Positions 1 through 5,624 are shown, counted from the stretch's first letter. The stretch is 6,345 bases of DNA from Thermoflexales bacterium (GCA_015484715.1 WFUY01000570.1:1-6345), one strand, 5' to 3'. Notes: generated from the letters alone by a model not told the origin. Program-made: numbers and translations.

Positions 1-900
1 CCCCAGCCGGTCGGCGAGGACCTGGGTCATCGTGGGTAGGTCGGGCATCTCCAGGGCGGCCCGGGTGATCTCGTTCAGGAGGGCGAGGAACTGCTCTCGG
101 GCCTGCAAGGTTTCTTCGGCCTGTTTGCGGTGGATGGCGAAGGCGATGTGGTAGGCGATGGTCTGGGCCATCCGCACCTCTTCCTCGGTGAAGGGGTGGG
201 GGGTGTCGTAGTAGAGCATGAACTTCCCCATCAGCCGGCCCCGATGGACGAGGGGGATGGCTCCCAGTCCCCGGATCCCCTCGGCGAGGATGACCTCCCG
301 CAGGTCCTTCAGTTCGGGGGCTTCGGCGGCGTCGGGAACCAGCACAGGGGCGGGATCCCATTCCTCAGGCGCCCAAGGGGAATGGCCCTCCACCGCCCGA
401 CGATAGTCCTCCGAAAGGCCGTGCCAGGCTTTGAAGCGCATCACGCCGTCGGGATCAAGGAGCAGGATGGCTGTCCGGTCGGCCTTGATGGCACCCTCCA
501 GCGCACTGAGGGCTTCCTCGTAGATCTCCTCGACGGCTTCGGTGCGGTTGACGGTGTCGGTCAGGTGGTAGAGGGCCTGGAGTTGCCGGAGGCGTTGGTG
601 CAGAGTCTCCGTCGTCCGCCGCTCCTCCTGCACGAAGCGAGCCAGGAAGATGACGGCCAGGAAGGCCAGGAGGCTCACCATCAGCCCCGGCAGTTCGGTC
701 AAGGAATTGAGCAGTGGGAGCGCTGGTCCCCCATGTTCGGACCACAGTGCCAGCCCTGGCCGAATGGCCATCAGAGCTAGCATCACCGTCAAGAACCCCA
801 TTCGCCAGTCCCGCACCCGTCGCAGCAGGACGATGGACCAGCCCATTGCCACCAGGCGAATCCCTATGGAGAGGACGAGCACCAGAACCGCCAGTGACAC
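1..900 (-). CDS. Membrane-anchored GAF-domain sensor protein (5' part, runs off left edge)
   Basis: I read a 300-codon open frame with no stop, continuing past base 1. It starts at GTG (898-900): an AGGAGGT Shine-Dalgarno lies 7 nt upstream and an in-frame TAG (913-915) blocks any earlier start. The N-terminus has three hydrophobic segments (about residues 3-26, 35-53 and 71-90). A charged, probably coiled-coil linker follows (91-112, QEERRTTETLHQRLRQLQAL), then a GAF domain (about 113-257) with the usual features: the DRTAILLLDPDG strand, the GIRGLGAIPLVHRGRLMGKF core and the FTEEEVRMAQTIAYHIAFAI exit helix. A short linker (258-272) leads into what looks like the N-terminal helix of a second GAF domain (LLNEITRAALE). 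GAF domains bind small ligands or chromophores. In proteins of this layout the missing C-terminus is often a histidine kinase, GGDEF or PP2C domain, but none can be seen here. It is separated from the upstream operon by 318 nt of repeat-rich DNA, so it is probably a separate transcription unit. Confidence 0.9.
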   Translation of the reverse strand, partial: MSLAVLVLVLSIGIRLVAMGWSIVLLRRVRDWRMGFLTVMLALMAIRPGLALWSEHGGPALPLLNSLTELPGLMVSLLAFLAVIFLARFVQEERRTTETLHQRLRQLQALYHLTDTVNRTEAVEEIYEEALSALEGAIKADRTAILLLDPDGVMRFKAWHGLSEDYRRAVEGHSPWAPEEWDPAPVLVPDAAEAPELKDLREVILAEGIRGLGAIPLVHRGRLMGKFMLYYDTPHPFTEEEVRMAQTIAYHIAFAIHRKQAEETLQAREQFLALLNEITRAALEMPDLPTMTQVLADRLG

Positions 901-907
901 CTCGCGT

Positions 908-914
908 ACCTCCT
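908..914 (-). promoter_or_regulatory. Shine-Dalgarno fixing the GTG start at 900
   Basis: AGGAGGT on the minus strand sits 7 nt before GTG (898-900). The in-frame TAG at 913-915 overlaps the site, so translation cannot start further upstream. The next in-frame ATG, 18 codons downstream, has no comparable site and would remove most of the first membrane segment. Confidence 0.85.
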
Positions 915-926
915 AGGCCCTTGAGG

Positions 927-1019
927 GGACACGGATGGACGCGGATGGGACGGGTTCACACGGATAGGCCCTGAAAAAGTCCGTGTCCATCGGTCGCGTC
1001 CGTGTGCATCCGTGTCCAT
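927..1019. repeat. Decamer-like repeats arranged as an imperfect inverted repeat
   Basis: The left arm (929-967) consists of roughly 10-nt units related to ACACGGATGG: 929-938, 939-948, a degenerate 9-nt unit, and 958-967. The right arm (981-1019) carries the same unit on the other strand, as variants of CCGTGTCCAT (981-990, 1000-1009, 1010-1019). The outermost 11 bp are perfectly complementary (GGACACGGATG at 927-937 with its reverse complement at 1007-1017). An inner ACACGGA/TCCGTGT match (958-964 with 980-986) flanks a 15-nt loop. A long fold-back with mismatches is possible in either DNA strand or in RNA. The block probably lies in the 5' leader of the GAF gene starting at 900. No coding frame is convincing. 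Degenerate repeats of this type recur between genes in some environmental bacterial genomes; copies elsewhere in this genome cannot be checked here. Confidence 0.75.
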
Positions 1020-1060
1020 ACGTCGGCCTCGAGGGTGTTTTCCTACGGAAGACGAAGAAT

Positions 1061-1087
1061 CCCGGCTCTATGATACTACAAGCCGGG
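1061..1087. repeat. 7-bp perfect inverted repeat (CCCGGCT...AGCCGGG)
   Basis: CCCGGCT (1061-1067) is separated by 13 nt from its exact reverse complement AGCCGGG (1081-1087). The loop holds the putative -10 element TATCAT of a minus-strand promoter, so the repeat may be an operator. Alternatively it forms a hairpin ending the upstream minus-strand operon. It is followed on that strand only by ATTCTTCGTC, not by a real U-tract, so an intrinsic terminator is weakly supported. Confidence 0.5.
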
Positions 1088-1098
1088 GGGAGATACAA
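1070..1098 (-). promoter_or_regulatory. Putative sigma70-type promoter for the GAF gene starting at 900
   Basis: On the minus strand TTGTAT (1093-1098) is followed after exactly 17 nt by TATCAT (1070-1075). The -10 matches 5 of 6 consensus positions, the -35 only 3 of 6. Transcription would begin near 1063, giving a leader of about 160 nt that includes the inverted decamer block. The -10 lies in the loop of the 1061-1087 inverted repeat. The call rests on motif and spacing only. Confidence 0.4.
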
Positions 1099-1100
1099 GG

Positions 1101-1208
1101 GGTTCGTAGTCCGTAGTCCTCGGTCCTCAGTCCATAGTCCTCAGTCCTCAGCCCTCAACCAGCGGTCGGCGGTCGGCGGCCGGCAGTCGTATCCGGTCCT
1201 CAGTCCGC
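1101..1208. repeat. Phased heptanucleotide tandem array, consensus RGTC(C/G)NN
   Basis: From 1101 to 1191 the sequence divides into thirteen consecutive 7-nt units with no phase slip. The first eight centre on AGTCCTC (units starting 1108, 1115, 1122, 1129, 1136, 1143 and 1150, with a diverged one at 1101). A diverged unit at 1157 is followed by GGTCGGC, GGTCGGC, GGCCGGC (1164-1184) and AGTCGTA. After a 3-nt insertion, two more units follow in the new phase (GGTCCTC at 1195, AGTCCGC at 1202). The array ends 10 nt before the stop codon of the bactofilin-like gene. It resembles the short tandemly repeated repetitive (STRR) heptamers known from cyanobacteria in unit length and intergenic position, not in sequence. 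It encodes nothing convincing. Confidence 0.85.
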
Positions 1209-1218
1209 CGCCAAGTCG

Positions 1219-2220
1219 CTATCCGCTAGCCTCGCTAGGCTGCTCGATCGGCGGGTAGGGGGTGGTGCCCAGACGGGAGAGGAGGGCGGCACCCAGGGCC
1301 AGTCCCATCAGCAGCCACATCACGAGGCCGCCCAGGCAGGGTACCAGGGTTTCCACCAGCCGCGCTCCCAGGGTGAGCAGGAAGGCCCCGCCACCCACCA
1401 CCAGCGGGGGGGGTAGGGAGAGGTTCAGCGAGCGGGCGACCTGCTCTCCCAGACGGGATCCCAGGCCGGCCCATCCTAGCAGGCCAACCGCTGTGGCCGC
1501 GACGACCAGGACCGGGATCAAGGGGGCACCGCAGATGGTGATCAGCAGCGTGAAGGAGAGGGCGGCCACGGCGAGGATGCTCAGGCAGCCCACGCTTAGG
1601 CTGGGCAGGGGCGATTGCAGAGCCGTCTCACCGACTAGAGCCATCTGGCGAGGCCAGAGGGCGTGGATGACCACGGCGATCAGGCCGATGGCCAGGGCGG
1701 ACAGCAGCGCACCGACGCCACGCCAGACCACCAGGGCCGGCCCTTCGGTCCAGAAGAAGCTGGGGAAGCGCCAGGACCAGGACCAGAAGCGCCTCCAGGC
1801 TCGCCCTGGCCCCACCCCTCGCCAGGGGAAGGTCTCAACCAGCCTCCCGTAACGGGCCCCGGGCATCGCTTCGACGCGCCCCCCCAGGGTGACCACGTCG
1901 CCGGCCACGTGGGCCGATTCGTTCAGGGTGACGTCGGCCCCCAGCACGACCAGGTCGCCGCTGATGTAGCCGGCGATGGTGGTGTTGCTGCCCACAGCGG
2001 TCACGCTGCCCAGCACCTCGCTTCCCGGTTCCATGCGCAGGACGGCCCCGATGAGGACCAGGTCGCCGCGGATCCGGTCGCCCTCGCGCAGCACCAGTTG
2101 GCGTCCGACGACGACCTCATCGCCCAACGGTCCTAAGGCCAGGGCCCGGGTCGGGGGAAAGAGGAGGCTTGTCAGCCCCAGCAGCACAACGGCAGCAAGT
2201 ATCCCGACAATTCGACGCAT
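1219..2220 (-). CDS. Bactofilin-like polymer-forming protein with signal peptide and membrane domain
   Basis: This 333-aa protein opens with a signal peptide (residues 1-28: basic MRR, hydrophobic core, ALA cleavage-type site). Next comes a glycine-rich beta region (about 36-125) with four degenerate rungs about 17-19 residues apart: GDLVLIGA (52), GSVTAVGS (71), GDLVVLGA (88) and GDVVTLGG (107). This pattern is typical of polymer-forming (bactofilin-like) beta-helical domains. An aromatic, basic linker (132-157) leads to about five hydrophobic segments (165-188, 208-230, 233-254, 271-292, 294-315) and a short polar tail. The beta region is therefore probably outside the membrane, unlike cytosolic bactofilins. 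ATG (2218-2220) follows AAGGAG at 8 nt. It is the last gene of the operon, 29 nt after the TOPRIM gene. Proteins of this type are often found beside ECF sigma/anti-sigma pairs, which suggests an envelope role. The exact function is unknown. Confidence 0.85.
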   Translation of the reverse strand: MRRIVGILAAVVLLGLTSLLFPPTRALALGPLGDEVVVGRQLVLREGDRIRGDLVLIGAVLRMEPGSEVLGSVTAVGSNTTIAGYISGDLVVLGADVTLNESAHVAGDVVTLGGRVEAMPGARYGRLVETFPWRGVGPGRAWRRFWSWSWRFPSFFWTEGPALVVWRGVGALLSALAIGLIAVVIHALWPRQMALVGETALQSPLPSLSVGCLSILAVAALSFTLLITICGAPLIPVLVVAATAVGLLGWAGLGSRLGEQVARSLNLSLPPPLVVGGGAFLLTLGARLVETLVPCLGGLVMWLLMGLALGAALLSRLGTTPYPPIEQPSEASG

Positions 2221-2249
2221 ACGGTTTTCTCCTTGCAGAGCGGTTCTTC

Positions 2250-3008
2250 CTACGCTTCCACAACGAACTGCAAAGCAGCGATCAGAGACGCGAACACACG
2301 CTTGATTTCCTCTTCGTCGGCCAGCAAGAGAAGCTTGCCGGCGAAGACGGCTGGTGACATTCCTAACCGGACTGTGGCCAGGTAGATTCGCACATAGTCC
2401 TTGGCCTCTCGCATACGGATGCCATTGCGTCGGAGCAACTCGGGGACTTCCTGACGGACCTTCTCTGCAAGGGCAGCCTCGCCAACGCTTTTCAGGCCAA
2501 TTCCTTGGAGCAGTCGCGTTGCGGTTCGAGGATGCAGGGCCAGAGCAAGCACGTAGTCATCTGTTGTAGACTTGGTGAACCGCTGCGACAGGCCGGGTAT
2601 TGATGGGTAATGGGCGACATGAAGAGCCAGCCGCAGGTCCGGCTCATCCGATTGCCACGTGAAAACGTTAGCGTAGTCAGGATGAACAGCCAAGCTAGGC
2701 ATTTTTGCAAACCCGCGCTCTTCAAAAAGGCGGCGGACAGTTTCTGCCACGCTCTGCCGGATGCTGTCGAGAGACTCGCCCTCATCCTCGTCCAGATCCC
2801 GCATAACCAGACAGCGCACAGGCGCTGCACCGAGCTCCGGTCCCAACTCGTTTCTGATCGCCTGGATGACTTGTGCCTTGCCGCCTTTCCGCTCGCGCAG
2901 GCGTTTCTTCCAACCAGGGTTAAGATTGACGCTCAATTGGCGTTCCATCAGATGGATCACCACATTTTTCTCCGTATCCCCTTCAACGAATACGTGGGGC
3001 AAGTCCAT
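2250..3008 (-). CDS. TOPRIM-like protein, partner of the adjacent OLD-like ATPase
   Basis: This 252-aa protein starts with a strand and acidic residue typical of TOPRIM folds (HVFVEGDTEKNV, Glu9). A second strand follows ending in an Asp-x-Asp motif (CLVMRDLDEDEG, Asp71 and Asp73). These are the expected metal-binding positions of a TOPRIM nuclease active site. The rest is helical, with a basic stretch at 34-44 (KKRLRERKGGK) that could touch nucleic acid. I see no signal peptide or membrane segment. The start ATG lies 4 nt after the ATPase stop. Its GGAGGAGG Shine-Dalgarno is inside the last ATPase codons, so the two are translationally coupled. In split OLD-type systems (for example AriA/AriB of PARIS) the TOPRIM subunit is the toxic effector held by the ATPase. 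The assignment to DUF3226/DUF4276/DUF4435-like families is from pattern only; nuclease activity is inferred. Confidence 0.75.
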   Translation of the reverse strand: MDLPHVFVEGDTEKNVVIHLMERQLSVNLNPGWKKRLRERKGGKAQVIQAIRNELGPELGAAPVRCLVMRDLDEDEGESLDSIRQSVAETVRRLFEERGFAKMPSLAVHPDYANVFTWQSDEPDLRLALHVAHYPSIPGLSQRFTKSTTDDYVLALALHPRTATRLLQGIGLKSVGEAALAEKVRQEVPELLRRNGIRMREAKDYVRIYLATVRLGMSPAVFAGKLLLLADEEEIKRVFASLIAALQFVVEA

Positions 3009-3012
3009 GGCT

Positions 3013-4251
3013 CTATTCCTCCTCCCGCAGCGAGAAGAAGAGTGGGCTGGTCAGTTCATCCCCCCATGCTCGGGGGTCCCGTCCAGCTTCCAACCAGGCG
3101 ATCAGGTTGTCTGCGTCAAACCACGAAGAGCGGAGAGTCCCCTCCTCCAAAGCCAACCGGAAAGCTATGATCTGGCTTCCGTTGATCTGACCCCTTCGGG
3201 CCATCTCTGTGAAGCATGCGACCACTTCCAGGCTCTGGCTGCTGATGAAAAGCTGGACCGGTTTCCCGTGTACGATCTCTGCCACTTCCTGGAGAAGGCG
3301 ATCCAGTGTTCGGGGGTGCTGGAACAACTCCGGCTCCTCCCATAGGACCAAGCCTGGCTCTCCGTCCTTGGTCAACTCAGCTAAGGCGATCAGAGGGGTC
3401 AGGAGCTTGAACGCTGCCCGTGCTCCGTCCCCGTACATATCAATTGGCATCGCCCGTCGTTTCTCTGGCGCGATCCATCCTTGCTCCCAGCGGCTGTCCA
3501 GCCCAGCCGGCGGCAAGAACTGCACGCTGAACGGCTCACCGATATCGAAGACCTTTCCAAAGTGGTGGGCAATTCGGTGGGACCAGCCGGGAATCTCTCC
3601 CAACATACGTTGGTAGAAATCCAAGAGCAAATGACGCTGGATGATGTCCATCTCGTAAAAGAGCACCCGGCGTGGCACAGGAATGTCTCCCTGGATAACC
3701 CAGGTGGCGCTTCCCTGCCGGTGGTAGCTCAGCTCAGGGTGCCAGCAAAAACACAAACTCTTCCCCGAGAAGGGCAGGATTTCACGGCCGCCGAGCTTTT
3801 CAGCCAGCACTTCGGCTTCCTGTTCCAAGTTCCGCACCGTAGACCTCAGGCTGAAGAGGGCGACGACTTGTTCCTCACCCTTAGGGAATCCGCCTTCGGT
3901 GCTGAGGGTAAAGGAACGCAAGGCTGACTCTCGGTCCTCAACGGTAATCCGCAACAGGCCACCATCCCAGCGCCCCAGTCCCTTCCATCGCTCTGGAAGC
4001 CCGTGTTTGGTCCACACCCGGGAAAGCGGGTGATACCCTAGCATATCTTTGTCTGACACCCCCACATCATAGGTGCGTTCCTGGTGGGTCAGCACAGCCT
4101 CACGTCCCGCCGTGGCCGCCAAGTAGAGGGCTTCCAACAAGGTGGACTTCCCGGCGTTGTTGGGGCCGATCAACAGGTTAAACTGCCGGAAACGGCTCAC
4201 CACCCCCTGCTGAATGCCCCGGAAATTCCTGAACCTGATGCTTGTGATCAT
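3013..4251 (-). CDS. OLD/AAA_15-like ABC-type ATPase, probably of a split OLD-type defence system
   Basis: This 412-aa soluble protein has the layout of SMC/ABC-like OLD ATPases. An N-terminal strand (ITSIRFRNFRGI) leads to the Walker A motif GPNNAGKST (29-37). A long insertion follows (about 60-260). Then come a signature-like YGDGARAAFKLL (273-284), a Walker B region GLVLWEEPELFQHP (300-313) and a switch region LFISSQS (334-340). The C-terminus (GSQIIAFRLALEEGTLRSSW..., then GRDPRAWGD) resembles endings of ATPases paired with small TOPRIM proteins. Two departures from the usual pattern are visible: WEEPE instead of IDEPE in Walker B, and SSQS where TTHS is usual, so the switch histidine is glutamine. 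Unlike single-chain OLD nucleases it has no C-terminal TOPRIM domain; that is encoded by the next gene 4 nt away. ATG (4249-4251) follows AGGAGG at 7 nt. Its lower GC than the flanking genes suggests acquisition. The likely role is a sensor/regulator of the TOPRIM effector, inferred from family. Confidence 0.85.
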   Translation of the reverse strand: MITSIRFRNFRGIQQGVVSRFRQFNLLIGPNNAGKSTLLEALYLAATAGREAVLTHQERTYDVGVSDKDMLGYHPLSRVWTKHGLPERWKGLGRWDGGLLRITVEDRESALRSFTLSTEGGFPKGEEQVVALFSLRSTVRNLEQEAEVLAEKLGGREILPFSGKSLCFCWHPELSYHRQGSATWVIQGDIPVPRRVLFYEMDIIQRHLLLDFYQRMLGEIPGWSHRIAHHFGKVFDIGEPFSVQFLPPAGLDSRWEQGWIAPEKRRAMPIDMYGDGARAAFKLLTPLIALAELTKDGEPGLVLWEEPELFQHPRTLDRLLQEVAEIVHGKPVQLFISSQSLEVVACFTEMARRGQINGSQIIAFRLALEEGTLRSSWFDADNLIAWLEAGRDPRAWGDELTSPLFFSLREEE

Positions 4252-4314
4252 AGGATTGCCTCCTGGGCGACCTTCTCGGACATACGGCCACTCACTCGCG
4301 GGTGCACTCTTCGT
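4252..4314 (-). other. 63-nt gap between anti-sigma and ATPase genes (probable insertion junction)
   Basis: This is the longest gap inside the operon. It contains the ATPase Shine-Dalgarno (AGGAGG, 7 nt before ATG). It also holds an 11-codon open frame starting at ATG and ending with TGA overlapping the ATPase start (ATGA), with only a weak upstream ribosome site. I see no promoter or terminator. It marks the change from very GC-rich anti-sigma DNA to the more moderate ATPase DNA. Confidence 0.4.
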
Positions 4315-4863
4315 TCAGGGAGTCTGGACCCGCCGATCCGCGCTTCTGAGGCGGTAGGCGCCCGACTGGAGGCCCAGCAGGAAGAGCAAGAGCGCCCCCA
4401 GAGCGGCGTGGGCGGCCGCGCCGAGGGAGAGGTCCAGACCGGCGGCCAGGGCGTGCGCCGCAATCCAAAGCCCCCGCAAGGTGTGCCATACCACCACCAG
4501 CCCGTGGCGGGCGAGTTGGCGGATCACCTCCGCGTCGGGGGAGAGGGGGAGCGGGAGGAGCCAGCCCTGCAGAAGCGGGGCGAAGGCGAGCAGGGCCGCC
4601 GCTGCCAGCACGACCAACCCCCCGCCCAGCCGACGGCGGGCGTTCTGACGGGCCAGCCGGGCTGCCACCCGGTCGGCGAACCCCGGCGCCGGCGGAACCA
4701 GGGGCGCACGACCGAGCCAGTTCTCGACGGCCTGAAGCGCGGTCCACTCCGCCTGACAGACCGGGCAACGATCCAGGTGGGCTTCCAATCGGTTCACATC
4801 GGACAGCACCAGGGTGCCATCCAGAGCGTCCATCATCAGCAGGCCGGCTTCTTCGCAGTTCAT
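4315..4863 (-). CDS. Zinc-finger (zf-HC2) membrane anti-sigma factor
   Basis: This 182-aa protein begins with an anti-sigma zinc-binding (ZAS-type) domain: Cys3, then His29-x3-Cys33-x2-Cys36 (HLDRCPVC). These residues coordinate zinc in this family and clamp the partner ECF sigma factor. A proline-rich linker and a basic FADRVAARLARQNARRR helix (62-78) lead to hydrophobic segments at about 81-103, 120-142 and 148-168, so the protein is anchored in the membrane with the zinc domain in the cytoplasm. ATG (4861-4863) follows GGAGGT at 6 nt and begins 19 nt after the sigma gene stop, the usual order for a cognate pair. It presumably holds the sigma factor inactive until an envelope or redox signal releases it. 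The signal is not evident. Extreme GC (48 of 60 bases at 4621-4680) contrasts with the next gene. Confidence 0.9.
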   Translation of the reverse strand: MNCEEAGLLMMDALDGTLVLSDVNRLEAHLDRCPVCQAEWTALQAVENWLGRAPLVPPAPGFADRVAARLARQNARRRLGGGLVVLAAAALLAFAPLLQGWLLPLPLSPDAEVIRQLARHGLVVVWHTLRGLWIAAHALAAGLDLSLGAAAHAALGALLLFLLGLQSGAYRLRSADRRVQTP

Positions 4864-4882
4864 AGGCTCACCTCCTCAGCGC

Positions 4883-5482
4883 TCAGGCGGGCTCCGAGGC
4901 GGGCCGGGGCGCATTGGGCACCAGGCCGGCCTGCTGAGCAGCCCGGGCCAGCATACGCCGGGCCCGGAAGAGCCGGGACTTGACGGCGCTGACGGTGCTC
5001 TCGGTCATCTGGGCGATCTCCTCATAGGAGAGGTCGTACCAATAGCGGAGCACGATGGCCATCCGGTAGTCGGGGGGCAACGTGGTCAGCAGGGCCTGGA
5101 CCTGGGCCTCTCGCTCTGCTTGCTCCACCGCTTGCTCCGGGTCGGTCTCCGGGCCGGCCTCCGGCCCGGTCCACCCCGCAGCCTGGAGGGTTTCCTCCTC
5201 TAAGGAAAGCCAGGTGAGCCGGCGGCGTCGCAGCAGGTCAATGCAGTGGTGGGCGGCGATGGCGAGCAGCCAGGCGCTGAACTTACGGGTAGGATCGTAG
5301 CGGTGGAGCTCGCGGTAGGCCCGCAGAAAGGTCTCCTGAGCCGCCTCCTCGGCCTCCATCGGATCGCCCAACATCCGGTAGGCCAGGTTGTAGACGGGGA
5401 CCTGATAGGTTTCCACCAGTTGGGTGAAGGCAGCCTGATCCCCCTGCCGCGCCCGTTCGATCCAGTCCCGCTCCGTATCCAC
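4883..5482 (-). CDS. ECF-family RNA polymerase sigma factor
   Basis: This 199-aa protein (from the GTG chosen here) has both ECF domains. Region 2 spans about 18-90, with YNLAYRMLGDPMEAEEAAQETFLRAYREL for core binding and -10 recognition. Region 4 spans about 125-180, with LPPDYRMAIVLRYWYDLSYEEIAQMTESTVSAVKSRLFRARRML, a helix-turn-helix reading the -35. They are joined by an acidic linker (95-125). The frame stays open upstream to ATG 5659, but I place the start at GTG 5480-5482. That gives normal ECF length, removes a low-complexity Pro/Arg leader unlike sigma factors, and follows GGGGAG at 9 nt. A good promoter lies inside the longer frame, so the longer start would not be transcribed from it. 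It is the first gene of a five-gene operon and is followed by its anti-sigma factor. It probably redirects RNA polymerase to envelope or stress genes. Confidence 0.9.
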   Translation of the reverse strand: MDTERDWIERARQGDQAAFTQLVETYQVPVYNLAYRMLGDPMEAEEAAQETFLRAYRELHRYDPTRKFSAWLLAIAAHHCIDLLRRRRLTWLSLEEETLQAAGWTGPEAGPETDPEQAVEQAEREAQVQALLTTLPPDYRMAIVLRYWYDLSYEEIAQMTESTVSAVKSRLFRARRMLARAAQQAGLVPNAPRPASEPA

Positions 5483-5589
5483 GCCATTCCGCTCCCCGCT
5501 GAACCTGATCGGTGGCGAGCCAGCCCCACGATGGGGGTGGGGCGTCGGCGTCCATAGGGCTATACGCACCGGCGGCTGGAAAGTTGCAC
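5483..5589 (-). other. Untranslated leader of the sigma operon with a small GC hairpin
   Basis: If transcription starts about 7 nt past the minus-strand -10, about 107 nt precede the GTG start. Inside, CCCCAC (5524-5529) can pair with GTGGGG (5537-5542), or CCCCA (5524-5528) with TGGGG (5532-5536). These are mutually exclusive short stems about 40 nt upstream of the start codon. The GGGGAG ribosome site (5492-5497) is outside the stems. I recognise no known riboswitch. Confidence 0.4.
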
Positions 5590-5595
5590 GTCTCG

Positions 5596-5624
5596 ATTGT
5601 ATCACAGCCGGGAGTGGACGGCAA
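5596..5624 (-). promoter_or_regulatory. Sigma70-type promoter of the sigma/anti-sigma operon
   Basis: On the minus strand TTGCCG (5619-5624) and TACAAT (5596-5601) are separated by exactly 17 nt. The -35 matches 4 of 6 and the -10 matches 5 of 6 consensus positions. Its -35 lies in the left arm of the GGCAAC/GTTGCC palindrome, back to back with a matching promoter on the other strand. Confidence 0.7.

Noticed and set aside
130..780. 216-codon plus-strand frame opposite the left GAF gene
   Set aside because: The minus frame gives a clear GAF domain with membrane segments and a good ribosome site; the plus frame has no recognisable domain.
1101..1208. CRISPR array
   Set aside because: The units are 7 nt long, contiguous and degenerate, with no 20-50-nt spacers and no cas genes nearby.
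1226..1238. CTAGC-N3-GCTAG hairpin at the end of the bactofilin-like gene as a terminator
   Set aside because: The stem is only 5 bp, lies inside the coding end and has no T-tract.
983..1258. Small proteins encoded across the repeat region (both strands)
   Set aside because: The frames run through degenerate heptamers and decamers, lack ribosome sites and give low-complexity peptides.
4084..4983. 299-codon open frame on the plus strand
   Set aside because: It lies antisense to the anti-sigma gene and parts of the ATPase and sigma genes; its composition is the low-complexity Gly/Arg/Pro/Gln typical of frames opposite GC-rich genes.
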